This document shows positions 17,471 to 26,253 of a DNA stretch of 64,000 nucleotides, piece by piece. The number at the start of each line of letters is the position of its first letter. Position 1 is the first letter of the stretch. This DNA is from Nissabacter sp. SGAir0207. Lineage in GTDB: Bacteria; Pseudomonadota; Gammaproteobacteria; Enterobacterales; Enterobacteriaceae. The DNA lies in NCBI RefSeq assembly GCF_005491205.1, contig NZ_CP028036.1:124001-188000 (forward strand), given 5' to 3'. The notes below the pieces were generated by a model that saw only the letters and a program-made list of their open reading frames with translations, searched no databases and had not been told where the DNA came from. A program made the translations under genes and the position numbers.

Positions 17471-18966
17471 ATGACGGCTATTTTTCGCTGGACGGTACTC
17501 GCAATAATATCCAGTGCGCTGTTTATGGTAGTTATCGATATGACGGTGCTGTATACAGCCCTGCCACGGCTCACGCATGATCTTATGGCTAGCGCAAGCC
17601 AGAAGCTCTGGATTGTGAATGCTTACCCCCTCACCATGGCCGGTTTGCTGATTACGATGGGCACGTTGAACGATCGTTACGGCGCCCACCTATTTTTTAA
17701 TGGGGGACTGGTTATTTTTGGGGTGGCATCGGTAATGGCAGCCTATGCCCCGACGCCAGAGTTCCTCATCTTCTCAAGAGGGATACTTGCGATCGGGGCT
17801 GCCGCCATGCTGCCCGCGACATTGGCCATTGTAAGGCGAATCTTTACTGATGCGGCAGAGCGCTCATTGGCAATTGGCATTTGGTCTGCCGTTGCCTCTG
17901 GCGGTGCCGCATTAGGCCCGGTGATTGGAGGGGTGCTGCTTGAGCATTTCTGGTGGGGTTCGGTCTTCCTGATTAATCTTCCGGTGGTACTCCTTACCCT
18001 GATTCTTGCAATAAAGTTAATTCCAGCAATACCGGGTGATGTATCGCGCCGCTTTAGTGTTGTTGCCGCTGGTCAAATTTTGCTTGGAATAATTGCAACG
18101 ATGTATGCAATGAAAGAGTTCAGCAATGCGACACCACGGTATACAGTATTACTGCTATCAGGCGTGGTAGGCGTGGTGATGATTTACTTTTTCGTTCGCG
18201 GCCAGAAATCTGCCCGGCATCCTATGTTAGACCTATCATTATTTAACAACCGTCTATTTAGTGCTGGCGTCATTGCTGCTGTAGTAGCAACCGCCACTGT
18301 GATCGGGCTGGAATTGGTCATTACTCAACGCCTTCAACTTATTCTCGGTTTATCGCCATTGCAGGCTGGAGTGGCGCTTTTGCCGCTGCCCTTGGCCTCC
18401 TTTTTTGCTGGCCCATTGGTCGGTTATATTATTCCCCGTTTAGGTTCTGTACCGGCCACCCTGGGCGCATTGCTTATTTCTGCTGTGGGAACGGCTGCCT
18501 ACCTGTTTGGTTATGATCAAGGGACTTGGATCGCCGCAGGCTGCCTGTCCCTCATTGGTGCCGGATTGGGCGGGGCAATGACGGCCGCCTCGACAGCCAT
18601 CATGCTTAATTCACCGGAAGAGAGTGCAGGTACTGCTGCCTCCATAGAGGGCGTCGCGTATGAGGCGGGTGGTTCTATTGGGATTGCGGTACTCGGGGGA
18701 TTTTGACCATGGTGTATATGCACTTTATGCAAGATCTGCCCGCGATACCCGCTATCGCTAAAGACAGTATTGATGGTGCCCTGCTGGCTGCTGGAAAAAT
18801 GGCTGCCTCTGAAGGCGAAATATTACGTAATCTGGCAAGCCATGCCTTTATGCAGGCTTTTTTTGCCGTCATGATCATTTCCATTGCTGCGTTGCTTGTG
18901 ACCTGTATCAGCCTGTCCGGCTGGGCACGCTTGAAGAGCCGCTCATCGGAAAGTACCAGCCAGTGA
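17471..18966 (+). pseudogene. smvA: SmvA-type MFS (DHA2) multidrug transporter, frameshifted
   Basis: From the ATG at 17471 a DHA2-family 14-TM transporter runs for about 411 codons (VIDMTVLYTALPRLTHDL in TM1; TLNDRYGAH in the conserved loop; GPVIGGVLLEHFWWGSVF in motif C) and stops at TGA 18704. The rest of the protein continues in another frame from about 18700 (ILTMVYMHFMQ ... to 18966). Joining the frames gives about 498 residues, the normal SmvA length, so a single-base indel near the run of G and T at 18695-18704 broke the gene. SmvA exports cationic biocides and dyes. A sequencing error is the alternative. Confidence 0.8.
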
Positions 18967-19069
18967 CGGCCTGATACAGGATCGGCCACGCCAGACGGTG
19001 AATGGAGGCTCATTTATGGTAGAAGGGTGTACCTCTGGCAGTGGTGCCTAAAATCTGATGGAGCAGAAA

Positions 19070-19897
19070 GTGGAAAAAACGACAAGGACACTCTGGAGCC
19101 GTGATGCCATAGCAAGCACGGCCCATGTCATTCAGGGCGAACGTCTCCTCACTCACCATATTTCTGTTGATGAGACACTGCTGGTGATGGTTCGTCAGGG
19201 GCAAAAGAGCATTGAATGGCGGGGCCAAACTATCGTTCTGTCCGCCGGGGAGGCGGTGCTGGTCAGCGCCGGGTGTTCCTTTGATGTGACGAACATTCCC
19301 CTGTCCAGCCATGCGCCTTTTGAGGCCGAGTGGCTGAGCTTTCCCGGTTTAACGTTATATGCACCTGCTGGCACACGGGATGGCGATAGGCCGCGCGCGC
19401 TTCGCGATCTTCGCCCCGCTTTTCTTGAGGCTTTTCGCCATACCGTTGCCTCCATCAAAGAGGCGGCGGACATTCCTGACACGGTGGCGAGCAAGCGGAT
19501 GGAGGAGATGTGTGCGTGGCTGGATAATTTTGGACTGGCGTTGCGGCCGGGAATAACGGAGAGGCTGGGCCAGCGCGTCAGGAAGCTGGTGGTCACGGAT
19601 CTCCTGAGGAGTTGGGCAGCAGCGGACGTTGCCCAACACTTTGCCATGTCAGAGGCGACTTTCCGTCGCCGGCTTCAGGCTGAGCACACCTCCTTCAGGC
19701 AGCTTGTCACCGAGGCAAGGATGGGCCACGCCCTGACGCTGTTACAGGTGACTGACCAGACGGTATCCCAGATAGCGTTGGGCGTCGGCTATGAAAACCC
19801 ATCAAAGTTCTCCGCCCGCTTCCGTGCCCGCTTTGGTTTCAATCCGGGGCAAATTCGCGCGCAGGGTACCGAGAATGTGCCTGTCGCCCTAACTTGA
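19070..19897 (+). CDS. AraC family transcriptional regulator
   Basis: About 275 aa. The N-terminal part is an AraC-type cupin-like sensing region (TIVLSAGEAVLVSAGCSFDV). The C-terminal double HTH is SEATFRRRLQAEHTSFRQLV and then SQIALGVGYENPSKFSARFRARFG. The GTG at 19070 has GGAG six bases upstream; an ATG at 19058 in the same frame lacks a ribosome site, so the shorter form is preferred. It is convergent with the YbcL-like gene and downstream of broken smvA, and its target is not evident. Confidence 0.85.
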   Translation: MEKTTRTLWSRDAIASTAHVIQGERLLTHHISVDETLLVMVRQGQKSIEWRGQTIVLSAGEAVLVSAGCSFDVTNIPLSSHAPFEAEWLSFPGLTLYAPAGTRDGDRPRALRDLRPAFLEAFRHTVASIKEAADIPDTVASKRMEEMCAWLDNFGLALRPGITERLGQRVRKLVVTDLLRSWAAADVAQHFAMSEATFRRRLQAEHTSFRQLVTEARMGHALTLLQVTDQTVSQIALGVGYENPSKFSARFRARFGFNPGQIRAQGTENVPVALT

Positions 19898-19902
19898 CGC
19901 GA

Positions 19903-20466
19903 TCACCGGCCCTGTATGACCTCCAAACGGGCGGTTGCCAGGGCATGCATGTTGGCGAGATAGCCTACCAGTGCTGGGGTCGCATCGGCCGTGGCATTGG
20001 GTAAGGTCGCGACTTTCAGCGCCTTGAGTGTGATCACGTAGTGGTGTGTCTGGCCTGTGGGCGGACATGGCCCACCATATCCCGGCGCGCCAAAATCGGT
20101 GCGGGTCTGCAAGGCAGGTAATGGCAGCCCCCGGTTATCTGGTGCGATGCCACCCGCAAGGGCGCGGCTGCTGGCCGGTATATTGATCACCTCCCAGTGC
20201 ACCCACCCGTGCCCGGTAGGCGCATCTTTGTCAAAGATCTCCAGCGTAAAACTCTGCGTGCCAGCCGGGACACCTTCCCACGCCAAGGCTGGTGAATGGT
20301 TGCCGCCGGTACATCCCAGCCCGAATGCAGCGCTGCTCAAATGGCTATTCTCAAAGTGGCCCTGTTTGATTTCCGGGCTGGTCAACCTGAATGCCGTAGT
20401 GGCCTGTGCCGCGCCACTCAGGGCGAATAAAAAACCGATGGCGATGATGTTGTTTACTGGGTTCAT
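19903..20466 (-). CDS. Exported YbhB/YbcL-type (PEBP) protein
   Basis: 187 aa from the ATG at 20466; an in-frame TTG 12 bases upstream is a poorer start. Signal peptide to about Ala22 (SGAAQA). Then the phosphatidylethanolamine-binding-protein fold: SPALAWEGVPAGTQSFTLEI, DKDAPTGHGWVHWEVINIP, and GYGGPCPPTGQTHHYVITLKAL, with the PEBP ligand residues His/Asp. E. coli YbcL is a periplasmic member. Function of the exported bacterial forms is poorly known. Confidence 0.87.
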   Translation of the reverse strand: MNPVNNIIAIGFLFALSGAAQATTAFRLTSPEIKQGHFENSHLSSAAFGLGCTGGNHSPALAWEGVPAGTQSFTLEIFDKDAPTGHGWVHWEVINIPASSRALAGGIAPDNRGLPLPALQTRTDFGAPGYGGPCPPTGQTHHYVITLKALKVATLPNATADATPALVGYLANMHALATARLEVIQGR

Positions 20467-20608
20467 GGGGTTATCCAAGCGAAAAAGCAGATCACCATCC
20501 TAGCAATGGCCTGCTCCCCAACGCGCACCCGAACCGCTCATGTTCCAATCCAAAACGCTCAATTGGCAAGCGCCCTCTCTTGCATGTGGTGCTGCGGACG
20601 CGCCAAAA

Positions 20609-20905
20609 TTAAAGGTTTTCCATATAGTGAAATGCTTTAAGCAGTTTTTCTTCCGATTCCGGTGGTGATTCCAGATTTATCCCTATCTCCTCTTCAACCT
20701 TCTTCATCAATTCATAACGGGTAATACCCAATCTGTTAGCGACATGGTTAACACAACTTCTTGCATGTGAAGCTCTGTGTGCCAAGGGTCTTGTGGGATC
20801 CAGAACTCTTTTCCTTGATGAGGAGTGAGACATTGATTCATCCTTAAAGTAGGGTTTTTCTCCAGTCTGACACTCTTTATAGTGGCAGACTCCGACTTTT
20901 TCCAT
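20609..20905 (-). CDS. Small hypothetical protein, AT-rich
   Basis: 98 aa; an internal ATG at codon 24 would give 75 aa (MSHSSSRKRVLDPTRPLAHR). No family recognised. It is basic in the middle and ends in an acidic helical region (YELMKKVEEEIGINLE). The N-terminal VCHYKECQTGEK has two Cys and a His, but not a recognised zinc knuckle. Composition is clearly more AT-rich than neighbours, suggesting acquired DNA. No close partner gene; coding status is plausible but unproven. Confidence 0.45.
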   Translation of the reverse strand: MEKVGVCHYKECQTGEKPYFKDESMSHSSSRKRVLDPTRPLAHRASHARSCVNHVANRLGITRYELMKKVEEEIGINLESPPESEEKLLKAFHYMENL

Positions 20906-21120
20906 AGGCCATTAATTGTTTGTACTGGAAAAGATATCAGAAACGTTAAGCAAGGAGTTTGCCCCCTTCAATATTATTCGGCAGTCATATTTATGCCATG
21001 CCAAATGTTCCTATATTGCTGCGGGCTTCTACATTAGGAGGCTATTTTTATGGTTCACTCCCCATTCGCCAAATAGTGCACCAGACCTATCAACAGCTAT
21101 TTCATGTAGTGCGAAGAGAT

Positions 21121-21606
21121 TCACTTTTGCAGGTTTTGCAGTGCCTCTTCATTCATTACATAGGGTATCCACTTCTGGTCAGGGGTGCCGCCATGCTTTT
21201 TATAGAAGGCTTCAGCCTGATGATTCCCGGCCATGACATCCCATTTCAATCGGCCGCCCCCTTTTGCCAAAGTCCAGGCCGCGAGATGGCGAAAGAGTGC
21301 AGACCCCACGCCATGTCCCCTATAACCCGCATCGACAAATAGCTCCTTGAGAACAACCGTGCATTTTAGGTCATAGGTGAAAGGGATAATTAACCCTACG
21401 GCATAACCCGCAAGGCCATCACTGCACTCAGCCACAAAAATATGGCATTCAGGGTGCTCGCCAAACGCGCGTGCCAGCAGTGAGTGCTCGTCGACGTCAA
21501 ACTCCCTGATATAGTCCTCGAACTCCGCCAGAAAACGCATGTGCTTGAGCAGGGCGGGTATATCATCGGGCATTGCTGCCCGAATCGTCATATCGCGACT
21601 TAACAT
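21121..21606 (-). CDS. GNAT family N-acetyltransferase
   Basis: 161 aa. RAAMPDDIPALLKHMRFLAEF opens the GNAT fold, and the acetyl-CoA loop is LFVDAGYRGHGVGSALFRHLA. AFYKKHGGTPDQKW closes the fold as in diamine/spermidine-type acetyltransferases of the RimI-like class. Its start overlaps the stop of the rhodanese gene by seven bases, indicating coupling. Acceptor unknown. Confidence 0.88.
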   Translation of the reverse strand: MLSRDMTIRAAMPDDIPALLKHMRFLAEFEDYIREFDVDEHSLLARAFGEHPECHIFVAECSDGLAGYAVGLIIPFTYDLKCTVVLKELFVDAGYRGHGVGSALFRHLAAWTLAKGGGRLKWDVMAGNHQAEAFYKKHGGTPDQKWIPYVMNEEALQNLQK

Positions 21607-22034
21607 TCGCAGGAGAATCCATCGGTAGCGGCGGGGGTGGCCTCTCCCTGCAGGGAAAGCCCTTCATCCACCCAACCGGTCATGCCGCCAATCATCTCTT
21701 TTACCGGAAAGCCCAAACCAGCCAGACGAACCGCTGCCCGATGTACGCCGTTACAGTGCGGGCCTGCGCAGTAAACCACAAACAGCGTATCGCGTGGATA
21801 GTCGGCCATTCTCTCTTCAGTGATGGTACGCGTCGGAATACTGATTGCGCCCGGCACATGCGCTGCCGTGAATGCCTCATGGCTTCTTACATCGACCAAC
21901 ACATAGTCTACATTGCCCGTCTTCTGGCTTTGATGCACATCGGAACAATCGGTCTCAAAGGCCAGACGACGGCTAAAATGTTGCAGGGCTTCTGAAGGGG
22001 TAGCGGCAGCTATTTCACTGATTAAACTTGGCAT
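21600..22034 (-). CDS. Rhodanese-domain sulfurtransferase
   Basis: 144 aa from the ATG at 22034; a longer frame would run into the promoter region of the divergent ftrA gene. Single rhodanese domain: VLVDVRSHEAFTAAHVPGAISIP, the active-site loop VVYCAGPHCNGVHRAA with the catalytic Cys, and GGMTGWVDEGLSL. It ends in a Cys-rich FSCEC tail. Rhodanese-like proteins carry a persulfide sulfur. It is divergent from ftrA and upstream of a GNAT gene, a pairing that suggests joint regulation. Confidence 0.87.
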   Translation of the reverse strand: MPSLISEIAAATPSEALQHFSRRLAFETDCSDVHQSQKTGNVDYVLVDVRSHEAFTAAHVPGAISIPTRTITEERMADYPRDTLFVVYCAGPHCNGVHRAAVRLAGLGFPVKEMIGGMTGWVDEGLSLQGEATPAATDGFSCEC

Positions 22035-22129
22035 GGGAAAGGTCTCTTGTGTGAATGTAGGTTGATTGTATGGAGCGCGGACAAACTGATACAGTGGCGC
22101 ATCTGACAATAACTGGTAGTTTTCCGCCA

Positions 22130-23098
22130 ATGTTAACTCATCCAAATGTGGTGGCTATTCTTGCCTATGACGGGCTGTGTACCTTTGAGTTTGGGATCGC
22201 GGTAGAGATATTCGGCCTGCCACGCCCCGAATTTAATTTCCCTTGGTATGAACACCGGATAGTGGCAGTGGATGCCTATCCAATGCAGGCGTCAGGTGGG
22301 ATTCAGGTTGCCTCCCGTTTTGGGCTGGAATCATTGAGTGAAGCGCACACCATTATTATTCCCGGCTGGCGTAACCGTGATGAAACACCCCCGCAGGCAC
22401 TGCTGGACGCATTAAATGACGCCTACCAGCGCGGGGCGCGCCTGCTCTCAATCTGTTCGGGGGTATTTGTGCTTGCCGCCGCGGGTTTATTGGATGGGAA
22501 GAGCGCAACCACGCACTGGCGATATACCGATGAACTCGCAGAACGTTATCCCGGCATCACTGTTGACCCCAATGTGCTTTATGTTGACAGCGGGCAGATA
22601 ATTACCTCGGCCGGGAGTGCTGCGGGCATTGATGCCTGCCTTCATCTGGTGAGCCGTGATTACGGGATGCATGTCGCCAATATTGTTGCAAGACGCTTGG
22701 TTATGGCTCCCCAGCGTTCTGGCGGACAGACCCAATTTATCCCTTCTCCTGTTGCCCAGAAGCCCCGGGATGAAATTGCCTCTGTATTGGAGTGGGCGCT
22801 CCAGCATTTGGACAGCGATCTGTCAGTCAAACAACTGGCAGACAAAGCGTTAATGTCAGAGCGGACTTTTTTAAGGCGGTTCCGGGAGGCGATGGGTATT
22901 ACGCCCAAGACATGGGTGCTGCAAGCGCGAATGAACCTGGCGCGTGACCTACTGGAAAGCAATCACCTGCACAGTGAGCAGATTATGGCGCGCTGCGGGT
23001 TTAACTCCATGGAGAGTTTCCGTGCCGCTTTCCGTAAAGCCGTTGGCATCTCGCCCTCTTCATATCGCAATCAGTTTGGGAAAATAGGCGCAGAGTAG
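22130..23098 (+). CDS. ftrA: GlxA/FtrA-family AraC regulator
   Basis: About 322 aa. N-terminal DJ-1/PfpI-like domain (VAILAYDGLCTFEFGIAVEIF; LLSICSGVFVLAAAGLLDG with the nucleophile-elbow Cys), C-terminal AraC double HTH (LADKALMSERTFLRRFREAMG; MARCGFNSMESFRAAFRKAVG). The start at 22130 is chosen over 22070 because family members begin just before HPNVVAILAYDG. It matches FtrA of enterobacteria. Divergent from the rhodanese gene, which is the probable target together with the GNAT gene. Confidence 0.88.
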   Translation: MLTHPNVVAILAYDGLCTFEFGIAVEIFGLPRPEFNFPWYEHRIVAVDAYPMQASGGIQVASRFGLESLSEAHTIIIPGWRNRDETPPQALLDALNDAYQRGARLLSICSGVFVLAAAGLLDGKSATTHWRYTDELAERYPGITVDPNVLYVDSGQIITSAGSAAGIDACLHLVSRDYGMHVANIVARRLVMAPQRSGGQTQFIPSPVAQKPRDEIASVLEWALQHLDSDLSVKQLADKALMSERTFLRRFREAMGITPKTWVLQARMNLARDLLESNHLHSEQIMARCGFNSMESFRAAFRKAVGISPSSYRNQFGKIGAE

Positions 23099-23138
23099 GC
23101 GCGTATTTAATAACATAGGAAGCGAATTGCCCCTAAAA

Positions 23139-23166
23139 CAGAGCCACAGGCGTTCCTGTGGCTCTG
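23139..23166 (-). terminator. Strong hairpin between ftrA and fdhA
   Basis: CAGAGCCACAGG (23139-23150) and CCTGTGGCTCTG (23155-23166) form a 12-bp stem with a CGTT loop. Reading leftward, the hairpin is followed by TTTTAGGGG, so it should terminate the leftward fdhA transcript; it may also act on ftrA. Confidence 0.8.
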
Positions 23167-23184
23167 GCGAGATTTCAGCAGCGA

Positions 23185-24375
23185 TTAATCAGTCAGCATC
23201 CCATGCGGGTCGAGTACATATTTTGCCGCAACGCCTGCGTCAAACTGCGCATACCCTTCCATAGCCGCTTCCAGCGGAATGACCTGTGCATTCACAATTT
23301 TCGCGATGGGCAAGCGGTCATGCAGGATGGCATTCATCAGCTGGCGGTTGTAGCGCAGCACTGGGGTCTGGCCGGTGTGAAAAGATTGCGCCTTCGACCA
23401 ACCCAAGCCGAACTGCAGGCTAAGCGAACCCTGTTGTGCCGCTTTCTCATGGGCACCCGGATCCTGTGTGACATAGAGGCCGGGAATGCCGATCTTGCCC
23501 GCCACGCGGGTGATTTCCATCATCTGATTAAGCACGATCGCCGGCTGCTCTTTGCCAGAGTGCCCGCGCGCTTCAAAACCAACCGCGTCGATGGCGGAGT
23601 CCACCTCCGGCACGCCCACCACCTGCTCGACCATCTCCCCCAGACGATCGTGTTTACTCAGATCGATTGGCACAAAGCCCATTTTTGCCGCGTGCGCGAG
23701 GCGCTCTTGATTGAAATCGCCCACCATGACCACCGCTGCGCCAAGGATCTGCGCTGACGCCGCGGCCGCCAAGCCCACCGGGCCAGCGCCCGCCACATAG
23801 GTGATGGAACCGACGCCAACGCCCGCCGTCACCGCCCCATGAAAGCCGGTCGGCAAGATGTCTGAGAGCATGGTCAAATCTTTTATCTTGGCCAGCGCCT
23901 GATCGCGATCGGGGAACTTCAGCAGGTTAAAGTCAGCGTAGGGCACCATGACATATCTGGCCTGCCCACCCACCCAGCCGCCCATATCCACATAACCATA
24001 AGCGCCGCCCGCGCGGGACGGGTTGACCGTCAGGCAGACGCCGGTATCCAGCTCACGGCAGCAACGGCAGCGGCCACAGGCCACGTTGAAAGGCACTGAC
24101 ACAATGTCGCCGACGGCCAGCATCTCGACATCGCGGCCCTTTTCGATCACTTCCCCGGTAATCTCATGCCCCAACACCATGCCCGCAGGGGCCGTAGTCC
24201 GGCCACGCACCATGTGCTGATCCGAGCCGCAGATGTTGGTTGAAATGACTTTCAGGATCACGGCGTGTTCGATTTTCTTACCGGCAGGATTGGTAAACGT
24301 GGGATCGGGGATATTTTCAACTTCCACCTTGCCCGGCCCCTGATAAACGACGCCGCGGTTTGATTGAGTGCTCAT
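23185..24375 (-). CDS. fdhA: Glutathione-independent formaldehyde dehydrogenase
   Basis: 396 aa zinc-dependent medium-chain dehydrogenase close to Pseudomonas FdhA. Catalytic zinc ligands are in NICGSDQHM and LGHEITGEV; the structural zinc has four Cys in CGRCRCCRELDTGVC. The Rossmann motif is AGAGPVGLAAAASA. The protein oxidises formaldehyde (and other aldehydes, sometimes by dismutation) with tightly held NAD. It is about 23 kb from the methylamine cluster, which produces a formaldehyde-level C1 unit, but there is no direct linkage. It stands alone with its own terminator. Confidence 0.9.
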   Translation of the reverse strand: MSTQSNRGVVYQGPGKVEVENIPDPTFTNPAGKKIEHAVILKVISTNICGSDQHMVRGRTTAPAGMVLGHEITGEVIEKGRDVEMLAVGDIVSVPFNVACGRCRCCRELDTGVCLTVNPSRAGGAYGYVDMGGWVGGQARYVMVPYADFNLLKFPDRDQALAKIKDLTMLSDILPTGFHGAVTAGVGVGSITYVAGAGPVGLAAAASAQILGAAVVMVGDFNQERLAHAAKMGFVPIDLSKHDRLGEMVEQVVGVPEVDSAIDAVGFEARGHSGKEQPAIVLNQMMEITRVAGKIGIPGLYVTQDPGAHEKAAQQGSLSLQFGLGWSKAQSFHTGQTPVLRYNRQLMNAILHDRLPIAKIVNAQVIPLEAAMEGYAQFDAGVAAKYVLDPHGMLTD

Positions 24376-24935
24376 AACATCTCCTTAATGTGATGCCCTA
24401 TGCTTGAGGGAGGGCATGTTGTGAAGTAGCTGTTTATCTCTTCCTCATCATTACCGCCGTTGTGGCTCATCTCTCTTTCGCCATCAAGCACGGGCTTAGG
24501 TACCACAGACTCCCACTCCACAGGCTCAAAATATTGTCAGACTTGCGCTGGCGGCGGTTTCATCCGGTGCGAAGACCGACGCAACCCTCACGGTCGTGCC
24601 GGACTCCTGGAACCGTACTGCCAGCAGGGCCTCCCCAAGGACTGGAGACGCCCAGCTACGGCTTCCCTATTGGTTGTTTAACCACCAAATGAATCTTCAT
24701 AATAGACTGATATCTCAGGATTGGCCTTTTACAGACACTCACGTACCGCGCCTGAATGTTCAGCGTGGGGTAGCCATCACGATAGGGAATATTTTGCGGC
24801 AGGCGCGCGATACAAACGCCTGACCAGGGAGAGGGCGGTAGATCCTGCCATTGATGGCTAATCCATGACTTTTTACCGTTCGAATAATGGGCGATCACTT
24901 TCCCCCATAAAATCGGTACGACCATGGGCGCGCTG
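24376..24935. other. 560-bp gap without a recognised gene
   Basis: Short frames exist on both strands. A leftward 89-codon frame (24656-24925, with GVCIARLPQNIPYRDGYPTL) and a leftward end reading SLWSGSLWYLSPCLMAKER (about 24465-24520) look protein-like but match no family I can name. The stretch is probably a patchwork of gene remnants. Confidence 0.4.
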
Positions 24936-25391
24936 TTAATCTTGCCCCGCTTTACGCATCGGCATCCTGTCGATGGTGGATAGCAAAACCTCTGCCGAGA
25001 TAGGTGACGTTTCCCGCAGTTTTATGCCGCCATCTTTCCCCACCAACACAATTTCAAAACCTTCAGGCTGTAACTGCGAACGCAGCGTGCTTTTGGTATC
25101 CGGCGAGGTATCTGTCAGCACAATAATATCGCGCTCCTCCAGTGCGGGTTGCTGCTGTTTGAGCATCCTGACCTGCTCAAGATATTTCGCATCCTGCTGT
25201 GAGGGCGCAAAAATTATCACTGGCCGTTTATTCCAGCGATACGCATTCAGCGTGGCTGAATCCGCTGCCAACATCTGAAACATTGAGTTCTCTGCGGCAT
25301 GGGCCGTATTGCTCAACACCACACAGAGCAGGGTCATAAGCAGGCTTTTGCCCGGTGCACGCAAGAGGAGGGGATATGCTGACATAGACAT
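24936..25391 (-). CDS. DUF4174-domain exported protein
   Basis: 151 aa. A hydrophobic N-terminal segment (LLMTLLCVVLSNTAHA) is a signal peptide with cleavage after AHA. The rest has the DUF4174 thioredoxin-like pattern: LNAYRWNKRPVIIFAPSQQD, DIIVLTD, FEIVLVGKDGGIKLRE, then DRMPMRK at the end. The family is widespread and functionally unassigned; no redox CxxC is present. AAGGAAG precedes the ATG. Isolated gene. Confidence 0.8.
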   Translation of the reverse strand: MSMSAYPLLLRAPGKSLLMTLLCVVLSNTAHAAENSMFQMLAADSATLNAYRWNKRPVIIFAPSQQDAKYLEQVRMLKQQQPALEERDIIVLTDTSPDTKSTLRSQLQPEGFEIVLVGKDGGIKLRETSPISAEVLLSTIDRMPMRKAGQD

Positions 25392-25744
25392 TCTTTTCTT
25401 CCTTATCCGTTACAGACACCCTGATAAGGGTAGAAGAGAGAGGGCAAAGAACATACAGATTCACTTTTCTTTACCTTGCAAGATGGGGGTGCCAGAGAGC
25501 GGAGCGGACAGGAGAACCGTCGCTATCCGGACTTTCTGGCCGGGTATGACACGGGAAGACAGAGTGAGCCAGCAGCCCGTGGCACAGCGGAAAGAGGAAT
25601 GCTCGTTTTGTGATAGGAGCGGACAGACGTTTATCTACCTGACGCAGCAGATGAATTGAGTAGTGCCATGCATAAAGGCCAGAGCTACCGCACAAATTAC
25701 CTAATGATTCTGCAACCCAATTCGAAAAAAAAATGCCATAATTT
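25392..25744. other. About 350-bp gap upstream of the MarR gene
   Basis: No gene recognised. Its right end, from about 25700, is AT-rich and should hold the marR promoter. The rest shows only short unsupported frames. Confidence 0.4.
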
Positions 25745-25760
25745 ATCTAGTACACTAGAT
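25745..25760. promoter_or_regulatory. Candidate operator of the OhrR-like regulator
   Basis: ATCTAGT (25745-25751), AC, ACTAGAT (25754-25760) is a perfect 7-2-7 palindrome 22 bp before the MarR-family start codon, the usual place for autoregulation. Confidence 0.6.
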
Positions 25761-25782
25761 TATCAAACGGCAGATATTAACC

Positions 25783-26220
25783 ATGACTACTTACACAGAA
25801 CGAAGAGAGATCAGCACTGAGCTGTCATTCGCACTTTACGGTGCCGCTGGCCGGATGAACCGTATGCACAAGCCTTTTCTCGATCCGCTAGGACTGACCT
25901 TTCCGCAGTATCTGGTCATGTTGGAGTTGTTTAGCGGAACGCCCCGTTCAGTTGGAGAGCTGGGCAGCAGGCTTGGAATGGATACCGGCACAATCACCCC
26001 TTTGCTGAAGCGGCTCGAAGCGGCAGGCAAGGTGATCAGGCAGCGCGATCCGGCCGACGAACGGCGGGTTCTGGTGACGCTGACTGAAAGCGGGGAAGCG
26101 CTGCGCGAAGAACTCTGGTCTGTGACAGACAAAATTCGCTCGGCCTGTCAGCTCAGTAAAGATGAGCTTGCTCAGCTACGCGACACGCTCAACAATTTTG
26201 CCCACCCGGCTGAAAAATAA
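25783..26220 (+). CDS. MarR/OhrR-family regulator without the sensing cysteine
   Basis: 145 aa. The fold matches OhrR along its length: FALYGAAGRMNRMHKPFLDPLGLTFPQYLVML, SVGELGSRLGMDTGTITPLLKRLEAAG, and the wing DPADERRVLVTLTESG. In OhrR the peroxide-sensing Cys lies in the QLCFALY/QLCFLLY motif; here it is ELSFALY, a serine. The only Cys is near residue 126. A ligand-binding rather than peroxide-oxidation mechanism is therefore likely. It lies immediately upstream of two tandem F420-type reductases. Confidence 0.88.
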   Translation: MTTYTERREISTELSFALYGAAGRMNRMHKPFLDPLGLTFPQYLVMLELFSGTPRSVGELGSRLGMDTGTITPLLKRLEAAGKVIRQRDPADERRVLVTLTESGEALREELWSVTDKIRSACQLSKDELAQLRDTLNNFAHPAEK

Positions 26221-26253
26221 ACCATCAGTTATCAGTACAACAGGAGTAAAAAG

